DNA of 64,000 nt from Ignavibacteria bacterium (GTDB lineage: Bacteria > Bacteroidota > Ignavibacteria > Tepidaquicellales > OLB5), in contig JAIOIK010000143.1 of assembly GCA_019912545.1 (NCBI GenBank), forward strand, positions 31,830 to 95,829. The letters are read 5' to 3'. Positions within the stretch are counted from its first letter, which is position 1. Each line of letters opens with the position of its first letter. Shown here one piece after another: positions 9,504 through 19,140 of this stretch. The notes under the pieces were generated by a model. It had not been told where the DNA came from. It saw only the letters and a program-made list of their open reading frames with translations, and made no database searches. The position numbers were made by a program, and so were the translations under genes.

Positions 9504-9977
9504 TTAATTCTGCCAGTTCTTCAGGATATCGAGTGCTTTGCCTGCAAACTGCGGGATCTTTTTTTCAATATCAGGGCTTAAGCCTTCACGAATGATGCGG
9601 TCATTTTCTATTTCGATCACAAGAGCTTTTAGTTCACCCGGGAATTTTATATCAAGTCTTCCGGCAAATTCAATTATTTCGGGTAAGCCGGTATAATGAG
9701 GGGAGCCGGAGTAATGGCCCATGAGTTCCTTTTTATCAAGCTCTCTTATTTCTCCAATGTGCCCGTTATTGGATTGCACTGAATCAAGCAGGAGAACTTT
9801 TTCATATCCTTCCATAACATCCAGAAGCCGGAACCCGGCAGAGGCGATCTCGAATATATCTATCCCGCTGCCGATGTTCTTTTCCAATATTCTTGCAGCT
9901 TCAAGACCTGCTGCATCATCTCCCATTATATCATTGCCCAGCGCAATCACAAGTATGGGGTTAGTTTTCGTGTTCAT
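9504..9977 (-). CDS. hydrogenase maturation endopeptidase (M52), probably for MvhA
   Basis: 157 residues of the HyaD/HupD/HycI family. These nickel-sensing proteases remove the C-terminal tail of the large subunit after nickel insertion. The ALGNDIMGDDAAG motif near the N-terminus and the later GSPHYTG region supply the Asp/His that recognise nickel. Its start overlaps the mvhA stop by 4 bases, and mvhA has a 25-residue cleavable tail, so mvhA is the likely substrate. A second family member sits next to hydA, giving one protease per hydrogenase. Confidence 0.92.
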   Translation of the reverse strand: MNTKTNPILVIALGNDIMGDDAAGLEAARILEKNIGSGIDIFEIASAGFRLLDVMEGYEKVLLLDSVQSNNGHIGEIRELDKKELMGHYSGSPHYTGLPEIIEFAGRLDIKFPGELKALVIEIENDRIIREGLSPDIEKKIPQFAGKALDILKNWQN

Positions 9978-11497
9978 CTTGATATTTTATCTATTAATTC
10001 TCTGTTCTTATCGTAAATATTTATTTCTATAGGAACTGTTCCGGGAAGTGAATGAGTTGCGCACGCATTACAGGGATCATATGCCCTGAAAGCCATTTCA
10101 ATCATATTCAGAAGTCCGTCCGAAGCTATGCCTCCGTGTATCAGTCCTTTAGCAGCTTTATCAACACTCATTGCAATCCTCGCCGAGTTATTCTGCGTGG
10201 CAACAACAAGGTTCACTTTTGTAATGATACCTTTCTCATCGGTCTCGTAATGATGGATCAGTGTTCCGCGCGGAGCCTCCACAACGCCGATGCCAACAGA
10301 TGGAGTTTCGAACGGTATGGATCTTATATCTTTTGAAGTTATTTCAGGATCATTAACCAGCTCATTAATCCTTTCTGCCGCTTGAAGCATTTCCACTACT
10401 CTTGCCCAGTGATTAGCAAGCGTGTGATGAACGGGTTTGCAGCCAAGACCCTTGAAGTATTCTTCATAAGCAGCCTGTGCTTCGGGTGTTGCCATTCCAT
10501 CAGCCGCATTAAGCCTTGCAAGCGGTGCAACTGAATAAATGCTTGTAGAATCACCGTCATTAAACCCATTCCACCCAAGCGGCTTTAAGTAACAGAACTT
10601 CACAAAGCTCCATGGCTCAACATGCTCGGCAATGTAATCAAGATACTTATCGGTATCAAACTTCGCATATTCCTTTCCGTTTGGATCAACAACTCTAATC
10701 CTGCCATCGTAAAAATTAACTCTATTGTTTTCATCAACAAGCCCCATGTAGTGAGTGCGGTGTGTGTAAGTATCGGAGGTAATTATTTTTAAATATTCTT
10801 CATTGTTCAATACAATATCTTTGAATACCTGCAGCGTGAAGCGCGCGAATTCAAGACTGCTTACTGCCACTTCTTTGAATAGTGCGAGGTCATCCGGGGC
10901 GATACCCTTAGCAACGCCGCCGGGGAGTCCTAAAACCGGGTGGATAACTTTGCCGCCAAGATACGTGATGAGTGAGCGGATCTTCTTCCGCATTTCAATT
11001 ACTTTCTTGCCGGTTTCAAGCCCGACTTTTTCAATAACGCCAAGTATATTTCGTTTTGCCTTTGGAGCATCAGGCCCAACAATAAAATCAGGTCCGCCAA
11101 GAACGTAAACATGAAGTGCGTGATCTTCAAGCATGAATAAGCTGTAAACCAGTTCTCTCAGTTTCCTGGCAGCAGCAGTCGGCTGAATTTTATAAAGGCT
11201 ATCAAGCGCTTTTGTGCCTGCCATATGATGCGCAGTCGGGCAGACTCCGCATATGCGGCTTGTAATTTGCGGCATATCTTCGGCGGGCTTTCCTTTGCAG
11301 AATATCTCGAATCCGCGAAGTTCAGGGATCTGGTAATAAGCCCTTTCCACTTCGCCTTTATCATCAAGCAGTATATCAATTTTACCGTGCCCTTCAAGCC
11401 GTGTGATAGGGTCAATAGTTATCCTTTTAGATTTCATATATGAATCATTCGCCTTTGTCATTCCGTCGTTCCATTTTTCCTGAATTTTAGTTTCCAT
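9974..11497 (-). CDS. mvhA: [NiFe] hydrogenase large subunit, group 3c (MvhA-like)
   Basis: 507 residues. It carries the Ni-Fe active site that splits or makes H2. Ligand motifs are RICGVCPTAHH (Cys83, Cys86) and DPCNACATH near the end, followed by a 25-residue tail for protease removal. I start it at METK: a GGAGG lies 10 bases upstream and the small-subunit stop just before it, whereas the frame's earlier TTG lies inside that small-subunit gene. The neighbours mvhG, mvhD and hdrABC place it in the electron-bifurcating MvhADG-HdrABC type. The group assignment rests on gene context as well as sequence. Confidence 0.94.
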   Translation of the reverse strand: METKIQEKWNDGMTKANDSYMKSKRITIDPITRLEGHGKIDILLDDKGEVERAYYQIPELRGFEIFCKGKPAEDMPQITSRICGVCPTAHHMAGTKALDSLYKIQPTAAARKLRELVYSLFMLEDHALHVYVLGGPDFIVGPDAPKAKRNILGVIEKVGLETGKKVIEMRKKIRSLITYLGGKVIHPVLGLPGGVAKGIAPDDLALFKEVAVSSLEFARFTLQVFKDIVLNNEEYLKIITSDTYTHRTHYMGLVDENNRVNFYDGRIRVVDPNGKEYAKFDTDKYLDYIAEHVEPWSFVKFCYLKPLGWNGFNDGDSTSIYSVAPLARLNAADGMATPEAQAAYEEYFKGLGCKPVHHTLANHWARVVEMLQAAERINELVNDPEITSKDIRSIPFETPSVGIGVVEAPRGTLIHHYETDEKGIITKVNLVVATQNNSARIAMSVDKAAKGLIHGGIASDGLLNMIEMAFRAYDPCNACATHSLPGTVPIEINIYDKNRELIDKISR

Positions 11498-11498
11498 T

Positions 11499-12473
11499 TT
11501 ACACTTCCTCCGCAATTTTTTTTCTAAGCATAGATGCAGCCAGGCCGTACCTGTAAAAAGTACCTACAGGGTCAGGAATTTCATCCAGCACTCTATCTAT
11601 AGCGATCTCAGTCTTAGCTTCAATGTTTGAGCAAATAGAAGAGAGTATTTTAGCCCCCTGATCTTTAACTCTTGAGGTCGGACCGAAACATCCGCTGCAC
11701 GGCATATTCCCGTTAATGCATAAAGCTTCACATCCTGCGCGGGTTGCCGGGCCCATACATATCAATCCCTGTGCCAGGAGGCACTTTTCCGGATCGGAGA
11801 GTATCATATGCGGCCTTGTGAAGTGTTCGAAAGAAAGGTCTGCAGGCTTTGATTCTTTACGAGGACATTCTTCGCATAAAGCTGAATCCGGGGCAAGAAC
11901 TGTACCTTTTGGCGGCAGCTTTCCCGAAAGCAGTGTTAATACTGCCTGCTTAAGAAGTTTTGGGGTAGGGGGGCATCCCGGCAGGTAGTAATCAACATCA
12001 ACTACCTGGTCAAGAGTGCGGACGATATTCCGGAAAACCGGAAGAGTAATTTTGCGCGACTTATCCTGATAGACTGCTTCTGGATAAGTATGTTGTGAAT
12101 TTATTACAGATGGAGCATCTTCATAAGCATATTTCAATATTTCCGAGCGTTCGAATTCATTTGCAAGTGCGGGAATTCCGCCCATATGAGCGCATGAACC
12201 ATAAGCTATCAGAATTTTGCTTTTTCTTCTGATGAGTCTTGCCATTTCTTCCTGTTCTGAAGTCCTTATTGCGCCATTGAGCATTGTAGCAAGAATTGAA
12301 CCGTCTTCCATTGTCTCTACGTCAGTTTTTTTGAAATCCATTGCAACCGGCCAGAAGACAATATCAACAGCATCTGCAACCATCAGAATATCCTCGGCAA
12401 GATCAACAACAGATTCTTCACATCCGCCGCAGGATGCACACCAGTAGAATGCGATTTTAGGTTTTTCAGGCAT
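11499..12473 (-). CDS. mvhG: [NiFe] hydrogenase small subunit, group 3c (MvhG-like)
   Basis: 324 residues from ATG. The small subunit relays electrons from the Ni-Fe site through iron-sulfur clusters. The proximal-cluster motif WCASCGGCEES lies at residues 11-21, with further cysteines at GSCAHMGG and LPGCPP, and more cluster cysteines in the C-terminal half (CEECP, CMGPATRAGCEALC, CSGCFGP). The start is ATG, 10 bases after an AAAGGAG inside the end of mvhD; a TTG two codons earlier is also possible. It overlaps mvhD by 8 bases and stops one base before mvhA. Confidence 0.93.
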   Translation of the reverse strand: MPEKPKIAFYWCASCGGCEESVVDLAEDILMVADAVDIVFWPVAMDFKKTDVETMEDGSILATMLNGAIRTSEQEEMARLIRRKSKILIAYGSCAHMGGIPALANEFERSEILKYAYEDAPSVINSQHTYPEAVYQDKSRKITLPVFRNIVRTLDQVVDVDYYLPGCPPTPKLLKQAVLTLLSGKLPPKGTVLAPDSALCEECPRKESKPADLSFEHFTRPHMILSDPEKCLLAQGLICMGPATRAGCEALCINGNMPCSGCFGPTSRVKDQGAKILSSICSNIEAKTEIAIDRVLDEIPDPVGTFYRYGLAASMLRKKIAEEV

Positions 12474-12999
12474 GTTCAACCATCTCCTTTCCGCTTGGTT
12501 TTATATCAACTTCAATTTCAGTATCAATTTCATTTTTGAGTTCTGCAAGATCTTTATCATACACCGAGATCTTTCCGGGTAATCCAAGCGGGCCAAGTTT
12601 TCTGATAGTATCAACCATTTCGTTTATTACAGTTTTTACTTTCTCGCCTTCTGAGGCTGATATCCATTCAAGCCTTACACGTTCGTCTTCAACACCCATG
12701 CTTCTTAAAACCCTCTGCAGCAGGCGGAACCTCCTGAGCATCTTGTAATTTCCTTCGGAGTAATGACAATCGCCCGGATGACAGCCGCCAATCAAAACTC
12801 CATCTGCGCCGCTTGCCAGTGATTGCAGTATAAACTGCGGATCAACCCTTCCGGAACACATGAGGCGTATGACCTTTACATTGGGAGCGTACTTCAATCT
12901 TGAGACTCCCGCAAGATCTGCGGCTGTGTATGTACACCAGTTGCAGAAAAATGCGATTATCTTTGGTTCCCATTTCTTATTGATATTTTCTTCAGGCAT
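12466..12999 (-). CDS. mvhD: MvhD, [2Fe-2S] electron-transfer subunit between hydrogenase and Hdr
   Basis: 177 residues of the methyl-viologen-reducing hydrogenase delta family. It passes electrons from the hydrogenase to the flavin of HdrA. The cysteine motifs FFCNWCTY, LMCSGRVDP and GGCHPGDCHY are all present. The start MPEEN overlaps the last codons of hdrA by 8 bases and is preceded by AAAGGAAC; a start 17 codons upstream would lie deep in hdrA and is unlikely. Confidence 0.95.
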   Translation of the reverse strand: MPEENINKKWEPKIIAFFCNWCTYTAADLAGVSRLKYAPNVKVIRLMCSGRVDPQFILQSLASGADGVLIGGCHPGDCHYSEGNYKMLRRFRLLQRVLRSMGVEDERVRLEWISASEGEKVKTVINEMVDTIRKLGPLGLPGKISVYDKDLAELKNEIDTEIEVDIKPSGKEMVEHA

Positions 13000-15046
13000 G
13001 TTCAAGTTCCTTTCCTTTTGTTTCGCTTCCGGCAAGATCAATACCTGCAAACCTCAGCAAGCCTTCAATTTCACCGAAGATCTGCTCGTCTTCAAACAGG
13101 TTCTGAATAATAGAGCCTGAGGGACACGCAGCAACACAAGTGCCGCATCCTTTGCAAAGCGCCTCGTTTATGTAAGCTTTTTTAGTGTCTTCTTTAAATG
13201 ATATTGCCGAATACGGGCAGAGCGGAATACAGGATTTGCACCCCGAACAGAATTCTTCGGTAATGCTTGCTGTATTTGGTTCAAGCTCAATAGTACCTGC
13301 ACAGATAAGTGAAAGCACTTCTGCGGCGGCGGCACCTGCCTGTGCAACGGAATCGGGTATATCTTTTGGCCCCTGGCATGCGCCTGCAATAAAAATGCCA
13401 TCTGTGAATGTACTTACAGGAGCAAGTTTAGGATGACGCTCGAGGAAGAATCCCTCATTTGAGCAGGATATATTGAACATCCTTCTTACATCAGAAGCAT
13501 CCTCTCTTGGTTCAAGTCCAACAGAAAGAACCACCATATCAACCGGTATTCTTCTGACTACTCCAACCAGTGTGTCTTCTACCCTGATAGTAAGTTTATT
13601 TTCCTCTTCTGCTGCAAGCGCCCAATCTGTAACCTCTGCAACGCGTCCTCTTATAAAGTGAACGCCTTCGTTCATAAGTTTATCATAGAATTCTTCATAT
13701 CCTTTACCTGGAGTTCTCATATCAATGTAAAAATTATAAACTTCCGCGCCGGTATGCTCTTTTATCAAATGGGCAAGCTTAAGCGAGTACATACAGCAAA
13801 CCTTAGAGCACCACTTGTTGCTTTTTTCGTCACGCGAACCTACGCAGTGCACGATACCAACCGATTTCGGTTTCTTTCCTTCTTTTGTAAGGACTTCTCC
13901 TGAGGTGGGTCCTGATGCATTGACCATTCTTTCAAGCTCTAAAGATGTGAATACATTCGGGAACCTTCCATAGCCATATTGCGGCGCAAACTTCGCATCA
14001 TAGGTTTTGAATCCGGTTGCAAGGATCACCGAACCAATGTTTATTTCTTCATACTTTGCAGTCTGTTTTAAATCAATTGCATCCCTGTCACATGCCTCTA
14101 TGCATGTTTTCTTGCAGCGGTGGCTTTTGAAATCAATGCAAGTATCCGGATCGAATAACACTACCTGCGGCGTAGCCTGCGGGAAGGGAATATAGATAGG
14201 CTTACGCTTGCTCATGCCCAAGTTGAATTCGTCAGGGTATTTTGCTTCTTTATATATACATGCATCGATGCAATCCATACACCCAACACACAGCTCTTCG
14301 ATAACATAACGGGGTTTGCGTTTTATGGTTGCTCTATAGTTGCCTACAAATCCTTCAATTTTCTCAACTTCTGAGTATGACCATAGTGTAATGTTAGGGT
14401 GATTCTTTACCGCAGACATTTTAGGGGTAAGAATACATGCAGCGCAATCAAGCGTTGGGAATGTTTTATCGAACATAGCCATATGCCCGCCAATGGTGGG
14501 CTCGCGCTCAACAAGGTAAACCTTTTTGCCTGCATTTGCGATAGTTAATGCTGCGTGAATACCTGCAATACCGCCTCCGAGTATGAGCACGTCGGGATTA
14601 ATAGGTACTTCTTTTTTAACCAGCGGTTTATGAAAGAATACACGCTGAATTGCGGCGCGCACTAAATCAATTGCCTTATCAGTTGCAGCCTCCTTATCGC
14701 CTGTAACCCACGAAACATTCTCGCGGATATTTACCATGTGGAAGAAGTATGGATTAAGCCCGGCTTTTTCCGTTGCTACTCTGAAGGTATGCTCATGCAG
14801 AAGCGGAGAGCAGGATGCAACTACTATCCTGTTCAGCCCGAATTCTTTTATATCCTTTTGTATCAGCTCTTGCCCGGGATCCGAACACATGTATTTATAA
14901 TCACGTGAGACAGTTACTCCCGGAAGTGATGCTGTATATTTCTGTACTTTGTCAACATCTACCATAGATGCAATATTATGCCCGCAATGGCAAATATAGA
15001 ATCCAATCTTTGGAATGCTTTGGCCATTACCATTAAACGTAGACAT
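12992..15046 (-). CDS. hdrA: heterodisulfide reductase subunit A-like flavoprotein
   Basis: 684 residues. HdrA holds the FAD at which electrons from H2 are split between ferredoxin and a disulfide. The N-terminal ICHCGHN domain precedes the FAD fold (GGGIAGIHAAL, about 150-185), an inserted cysteine cluster including CVGCMDCIDAC, and two C-terminal [4Fe-4S] ferredoxin motifs (CSGCKSCIPLC and CKGCGTCVAAC). A GGAGG lies 5 bases before the ATG. It overlaps hdrB by 14 bases. In this non-methanogen the natural disulfide substrate is unknown. Confidence 0.94.
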   Translation of the reverse strand: MSTFNGNGQSIPKIGFYICHCGHNIASMVDVDKVQKYTASLPGVTVSRDYKYMCSDPGQELIQKDIKEFGLNRIVVASCSPLLHEHTFRVATEKAGLNPYFFHMVNIRENVSWVTGDKEAATDKAIDLVRAAIQRVFFHKPLVKKEVPINPDVLILGGGIAGIHAALTIANAGKKVYLVEREPTIGGHMAMFDKTFPTLDCAACILTPKMSAVKNHPNITLWSYSEVEKIEGFVGNYRATIKRKPRYVIEELCVGCMDCIDACIYKEAKYPDEFNLGMSKRKPIYIPFPQATPQVVLFDPDTCIDFKSHRCKKTCIEACDRDAIDLKQTAKYEEINIGSVILATGFKTYDAKFAPQYGYGRFPNVFTSLELERMVNASGPTSGEVLTKEGKKPKSVGIVHCVGSRDEKSNKWCSKVCCMYSLKLAHLIKEHTGAEVYNFYIDMRTPGKGYEEFYDKLMNEGVHFIRGRVAEVTDWALAAEEENKLTIRVEDTLVGVVRRIPVDMVVLSVGLEPREDASDVRRMFNISCSNEGFFLERHPKLAPVSTFTDGIFIAGACQGPKDIPDSVAQAGAAAAEVLSLICAGTIELEPNTASITEEFCSGCKSCIPLCPYSAISFKEDTKKAYINEALCKGCGTCVAACPSGSIIQNLFEDEQIFGEIEGLLRFAGIDLAGSETKGKELEHA

Positions 15047-15935
15047 GGTCGCCTCCCTCTAAAATTTTGAAAACATTATCAGGCGCTGAAAACAAGCGCT
15101 GTATTCCAAGCTCAACAGGTGGTATCCCCAGTGCAAGACCAAGAAGCTGTGTAAAGTAAAGCACATCTATTTTCAGATCAGTCTTGAATTTTTTATCAAT
15201 ATCTGTTTGGTAACACTCCAAATTGAACTGGCATAACGAGCACGCCGTTGTAATTACATCAGCGCGGCGTTTTTTTGCCTCATGAAGTATTACATAACTA
15301 AGCGGCAGAGCCACTTCCTGAATTGTACCTGTAAGGCTTGCACCGCAGCACCTTGTCTTCATTGTCCAGTCAACTATCTCAGCGCCGGCAGCTTTAAACA
15401 GGCGGTCCATTGAAACCGGGTTTCTTTGATCCTCAAATGTTGAGTATGGCCTCACGGTCTGGCATCCGTAATACGGCACAACCCTAAGCCCCGTAAGCGG
15501 TTTTTTTATAGCCTTTGAAATTTCTTTTTCGCCCAGGTCATTTATAAATACATCAAGCGGATGGCGTATCCTTGCTTTGCCTCTATATGCCAATCCCGAT
15601 TCATAAAGCGCAGTTTGCACTTTCCTCATATCGGCCGGATTTTCTTTGAGATATTTTTGTGTCTTAAGCAGCACCATGTAACATGCACTGCACGGAGCAA
15701 CGATGTTTACTTCTTCTTCACCTTTTAGCTGTTCTTCGGCAAGGGCAAGGTTTCTGGCGGCCAGTACAAATGCCTTATCTTCATCAATAGCCATGTAAGC
15801 TGTAGCGCCGCAGCAATTCCAGTCGTTCAGCTCAACATAATCTATATTTAATGCTCTGAAAACGGCAAGGAGCGATTCTTCGTACAGCTTTCCTGTGCTT
15901 TTTAATGAGCATCCCGGGTAATATATATATTTCAT
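15033..15935 (-). CDS. hdrB: heterodisulfide reductase subunit B-like protein
   Basis: 300 residues with two CCG domains, the cysteine-rich folds that bind the non-cubane [4Fe-4S] clusters reducing the disulfide. Visible are PGCSLKSTG, NWCCGATAY and CSACYMV in the first half and YYGCQTVRP, RCCGASLTG and ACSLCQFNLE in the second, so both catalytic sites look intact. A GGAGG lies upstream of the ATG, which overlaps the end of hdrC by 4 bases. Confidence 0.94.
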   Translation of the reverse strand: MKYIYYPGCSLKSTGKLYEESLLAVFRALNIDYVELNDWNCCGATAYMAIDEDKAFVLAARNLALAEEQLKGEEEVNIVAPCSACYMVLLKTQKYLKENPADMRKVQTALYESGLAYRGKARIRHPLDVFINDLGEKEISKAIKKPLTGLRVVPYYGCQTVRPYSTFEDQRNPVSMDRLFKAAGAEIVDWTMKTRCCGASLTGTIQEVALPLSYVILHEAKKRRADVITTACSLCQFNLECYQTDIDKKFKTDLKIDVLYFTQLLGLALGIPPVELGIQRLFSAPDNVFKILEGGDHVYV

Positions 15936-16579
15936 ATAACTGCCGCCTCCTTCATGTTATCCATGCTTTGCAGAAGTTTTTTAAGAGCCTTTTTGTCTTT
16001 GATATGTTCGGTTTTCATTGAAATTCTGCCTCTTCTCCACAGCTTGAAGCCGAGCATCATATTTTTGAAAAGCATAAACGGATTTGTCTTCAGGTATATC
16101 TTCAGCAAAAGAGGACCCTCGCTGTTCCTTCCGTTATTGAGTACCTGTGAGAAAAAGTTACTTGCTAAAACAGATGCAGGGAAATTCTTGTGTTTGTATC
16201 CGCCTGAGATCGCTTCTCTTTTCAGGGCATACATTACATCGGTGATCTTTATTCCTTTGGGGCACTCAACAGTACAGGCATAACACGAAGCGCAAAGCCA
16301 TACTGTTGATGAATTTAGTACTTCGGTTTTGAACCCTTCCCTTACCATCTGGATTATTTTCCTTGGAGTATAATCCATATAATGGCTTACCGGGCATGCA
16401 GCACTGCATGTGCCGCACTGAATACAGCCGTATAATTTTTCACCATGGGCGCTTTCGGCAATCTTTTTCCTGAAGCCTTTATCAAGTTCGTTTTCGTACT
16501 TGATCCGCCTCTTTATTTCAATAATATCTGTGGCTGTATTATCCAGTGCAAAGGATTCAGCTAATTTGGATCTATCCAT
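15932..16579 (-). CDS. hdrC: heterodisulfide reductase subunit C-like protein
   Basis: 215 residues. HdrC carries two [4Fe-4S] clusters that wire HdrA to HdrB; the motifs CIQCGTCSAACP and CASCYACTVECP are complete. The ATG lies 10 bases after AAAGGAG, the same spacing as in mvhG and mvhA; a TTG two codons earlier cannot be excluded. It is the first gene of the hdr-mvh block and follows the second maturation protease gene by about 30 bases. Confidence 0.93.
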   Translation of the reverse strand: MDRSKLAESFALDNTATDIIEIKRRIKYENELDKGFRKKIAESAHGEKLYGCIQCGTCSAACPVSHYMDYTPRKIIQMVREGFKTEVLNSSTVWLCASCYACTVECPKGIKITDVMYALKREAISGGYKHKNFPASVLASNFFSQVLNNGRNSEGPLLLKIYLKTNPFMLFKNMMLGFKLWRRGRISMKTEHIKDKKALKKLLQSMDNMKEAAVI

Positions 16580-16610
16580 TAGCAAATCTCTCCTTTGAAA
16601 TTAAAAAGTT

Positions 16611-17063
16611 TTAGATAATTTGACTTACTGACTGAACGACATTATTAATTGCTGTTTCAACCTCTGCACTAATTTGAGTTCCGGAATCGAAGGATGCGGC
16701 TTCTATTCCATATATGGTGAGTTCCTGCGGCAGATTGCCAAGTGAGGCTGAAAGATATATTGCTTGTGTTACGCTGAAAAGGTGGCTCGAAAATTTATAA
16801 ATTTCTGAAGGCAGTACCGGGCCCGGTGCTGTAAATTTGTGTATAGTCCCTGCGGGAGAGCCGGAGAGGACGGCATCGATCAGAACAACTTTGCTTCTTC
16901 CGGCCCACATCGCAATAAGATCGGCGCCATCCCCGCTATTTTCTATTACTTCTATGCCTTTTGGGGCATTATCTCTGATTCTTCTTGCTGCAAGAAGCCC
17001 GGCGGCATCATCGCCGCGGTACTCGTTGCCTATTCCAATTACAAGTGTTTTGGAATTATCCAT
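16611..17063 (-). CDS. hydrogenase maturation endopeptidase (M52), probably for HydA
   Basis: 150 residues, the second HyaD-family protease in the island. IGIGNEYRGDDAAG gives the N-terminal nickel-sensing acidic residue, and SSHLFSV supplies the histidine. It follows hydA by 20 bases, so the group 3b large subunit, which has a short 9-residue tail, is the likely substrate. The two proteases differ clearly in sequence, as expected for enzymes specific to one hydrogenase each. Confidence 0.92.
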   Translation of the reverse strand: MDNSKTLVIGIGNEYRGDDAAGLLAARRIRDNAPKGIEVIENSGDGADLIAMWAGRSKVVLIDAVLSGSPAGTIHKFTAPGPVLPSEIYKFSSHLFSVTQAIYLSASLGNLPQELTIYGIEAASFDSGTQISAEVETAINNVVQSVSQII

Positions 17064-17083
17064 TATTTAGTGCAGCGGGATCT

Positions 17084-18373
17084 CTATTCCCTGTGAATAT
17101 CTAATTTTAAAAAATGTGTTGCACACGAAATACAAGGGTCATAATTCCTGATGACCTGCTCGCACTTCCAGATAAGTTCTTTTTCCGGAAGATCAACTAT
17201 TGAAGGAACAAAAGTCCTGAGATCATTCTCGATCGTTCTCTGGTTCTGTGAGGTCGGAGGTACGATCTTTGCATCTTCTATCAGGCCTTCGGAGTTGACC
17301 CTGTACCTGTGATATATCATTCCTCTTGGAGCCTCAGTGCATGCGTAGCCTGTTGCTTCCGAGGGCTCTACTTTAACAGCAGGGCTATCGGGCATACGGT
17401 AACTCTCTATTATTCTTAATGCTTCTTCGCATGAATATATTGTTTCTATGCCGCGGATAATTATACTCTTGAAAGGATTATAGCATTCACTGCTTAAGCC
17501 TACTTCTTCTGCTATTTCTTTGCAAAGGGGAGTAAGCTTATCATAATTTAAATTGTACCTTGCAATAGGGCCTACTAAGTAATTATCCCGTTCCCTTATC
17601 CTTGAATGAAGTGCATGTGAATGCTCTACATGTTCTTCCCTGAAGTGAAAATCATATTGTTCAGGAAGTATATCAATTCCTTTATTAGACATGATCCTGC
17701 CTTCGTTGAAAGGATATTCAAAAGGGTGAACAAGCGAAACACACTCATAATCCTGAACGAACTCAGGGAATTTAAGAGTTGCGGCAAACCTTGCTGTTTC
17801 AACGGCAGCATCGCGTGCCCAGTTGATATCATCATACATTTTCATAAGGTCTTTGCGGGTTGGCACTTTAAAGAATCCGCCGACTTTAACATTTATCGGG
17901 TGAATTTCTCTTCCGCCAACAAGATTCATAATATCATTACCTATCTTCTTAAGCTTCAAAGCCTTTTTTACGATCTCCGGGTGGTCTTTTGACATCTGTA
18001 CTACGTCGTCATAACCCAAAAAGTCCGGGGCATGAAGCATGTAAAGATGTAAAGTATGGCTTTCTATCCATTCGCCGCAGTATAGAAGCCTTCTCAGCTC
18101 TTTTATCTCAGGCGAAATAGTAACGCCAAAAGCATTTTCCATTGCATGCACAGCGCTCATCTGGTATGCAACCGGGCAGATACCGCATATTCTTGCAGTG
18201 ATATCAGGCGCTTCCTGGTATGGCCGCCCTCTTAAGAATGCTTCGAAGAAGCGCGGCGGCTCAAAGATCCTGAGCTCAACCTCGGAGACTTCATTATTCT
18301 TTATCTTAATATAGAGCGCGCCTTCTCCCTCAACACGCGCAAGATAGTCAACTTTAATTGTCTTATTTTTCAT
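17084..18373 (-). CDS. hydA: [NiFe] hydrogenase large (alpha) subunit, group 3b
   Basis: 429 residues from MKNK. This is the catalytic subunit of the NAD(P)-linked bidirectional hydrogenase also called sulfhydrogenase. [11 protein letters not shown] near the start is typical of group 3b. Ni-Fe ligands are [10 protein letters not shown] (Cys63, Cys66) and DPCISCATH, with nine residues after the histidine. The frame is open 11 codons further upstream, but those lie inside hydD and lack a ribosome site; the chosen start overlaps hydD by 11 bases. Confidence 0.94.
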   Translation of the reverse strand: MKNKTIKVDYLARVEGEGALYIKIKNNEVSEVELRIFEPPRFFEAFLRGRPYQEAPDITARICGICPVAYQMSAVHAMENAFGVTISPEIKELRRLLYCGEWIESHTLHLYMLHAPDFLGYDDVVQMSKDHPEIVKKALKLKKIGNDIMNLVGGREIHPINVKVGGFFKVPTRKDLMKMYDDINWARDAAVETARFAATLKFPEFVQDYECVSLVHPFEYPFNEGRIMSNKGIDILPEQYDFHFREEHVEHSHALHSRIRERDNYLVGPIARYNLNYDKLTPLCKEIAEEVGLSSECYNPFKSIIIRGIETIYSCEEALRIIESYRMPDSPAVKVEPSEATGYACTEAPRGMIYHRYRVNSEGLIEDAKIVPPTSQNQRTIENDLRTFVPSIVDLPEKELIWKCEQVIRNYDPCISCATHFLKLDIHRE

Positions 18374-19139
18374 TTGCTTCGCTTTCTTTTCTAAAGGCTT
18401 CCGCATATGCGTTATAACTGCGGAATGCGATCATGACATCAAACTTAGAAAATCCCATTTGTTTAAACTGTTTTGCCAGCGATGATGTGTTTGCTGAATC
18501 CATCGGTCCGTAACATCCAAAGCATCCCCGGTCATATGAAGGGCATAGAGCATTACAGCCTGTTTGGGTAACAGGCCCCATGCATGGAGAGCCATGAGCT
18601 GTCAGTACGCAAATGTTCCCCTTTAGCTTGCAATCAATACAAACACTGTATGTCGGGATGTTAGGCTTGCGGCTGTTCAAAAATGCATTTAATACTTCGA
18701 TAAGCTGATACTTGTTTATCGGGCAGCCGCGAAGCTCAAAATCAACATGCACAAAAGCGCTGACCGGCATTGATCTATCGAGTGTAGAAATATATTCCGG
18801 TGAAGCATAAACGATCTTTGTGAATTCTTTTGTATCTTTCCAGTTCCTCAGAGCCTGGATCCCGCCTGCAGTTGCACATGCGCCTATTGTAATAAGTATT
18901 TTACATTCTTTTCTTATCTGCCTTATCTCCTCTACGTTGCGGGGGGTAGTAATGCTGCCTTCAACAAGCCCAATATCATAAGGCCCTTTCTGCATTTTGC
19001 TTGAAGCCTCAGGGAAATAAGCCATTTCAACACCTCCAAGCACATCAAGCAACTCATCTTCTGCATCTAATAGAGAAAGCTGGCAGCCATCGCATGAAGA
19101 CATTTTATAGACAGCCAGTCTTGGTTTTTTGTTTGCCAT
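18363..19139 (-). CDS. hydD: [NiFe] hydrogenase small (delta) subunit, group 3b
   Basis: 258 residues. It carries the iron-sulfur relay next to the Ni-Fe site. SSCDGCQLS (Cys16, Cys19) is the proximal-cluster motif; further cysteines are at IGACATAGG and LRGCPINK and in the C-terminal region ([32 protein letters not shown]). No Tat signal is present, so the enzyme is cytoplasmic. It starts one base after hydG ends and overlaps hydA. Confidence 0.94.
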   Translation of the reverse strand: MANKKPRLAVYKMSSCDGCQLSLLDAEDELLDVLGGVEMAYFPEASSKMQKGPYDIGLVEGSITTPRNVEEIRQIRKECKILITIGACATAGGIQALRNWKDTKEFTKIVYASPEYISTLDRSMPVSAFVHVDFELRGCPINKYQLIEVLNAFLNSRKPNIPTYSVCIDCKLKGNICVLTAHGSPCMGPVTQTGCNALCPSYDRGCFGCYGPMDSANTSSLAKQFKQMGFSKFDVMIAFRSYNAYAEAFRKESEANEK

Positions 19140-19140
19140 T

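Noticed and set aside
11498-11515. TTG-initiated extension of mvhA
   Set aside because: Overlaps mvhG, whereas the ATG at 11497 has GGAGG at the same spacing used by mvhG and hdrC.
12992-16579. hdrABC as evidence of a methanogen or archaeal origin
   Set aside because: Bacterial Hdr-like complexes with MvhD are common; promoters, T9SS cargo and all flanking genes are bacterial, and no methanogenesis gene is present.
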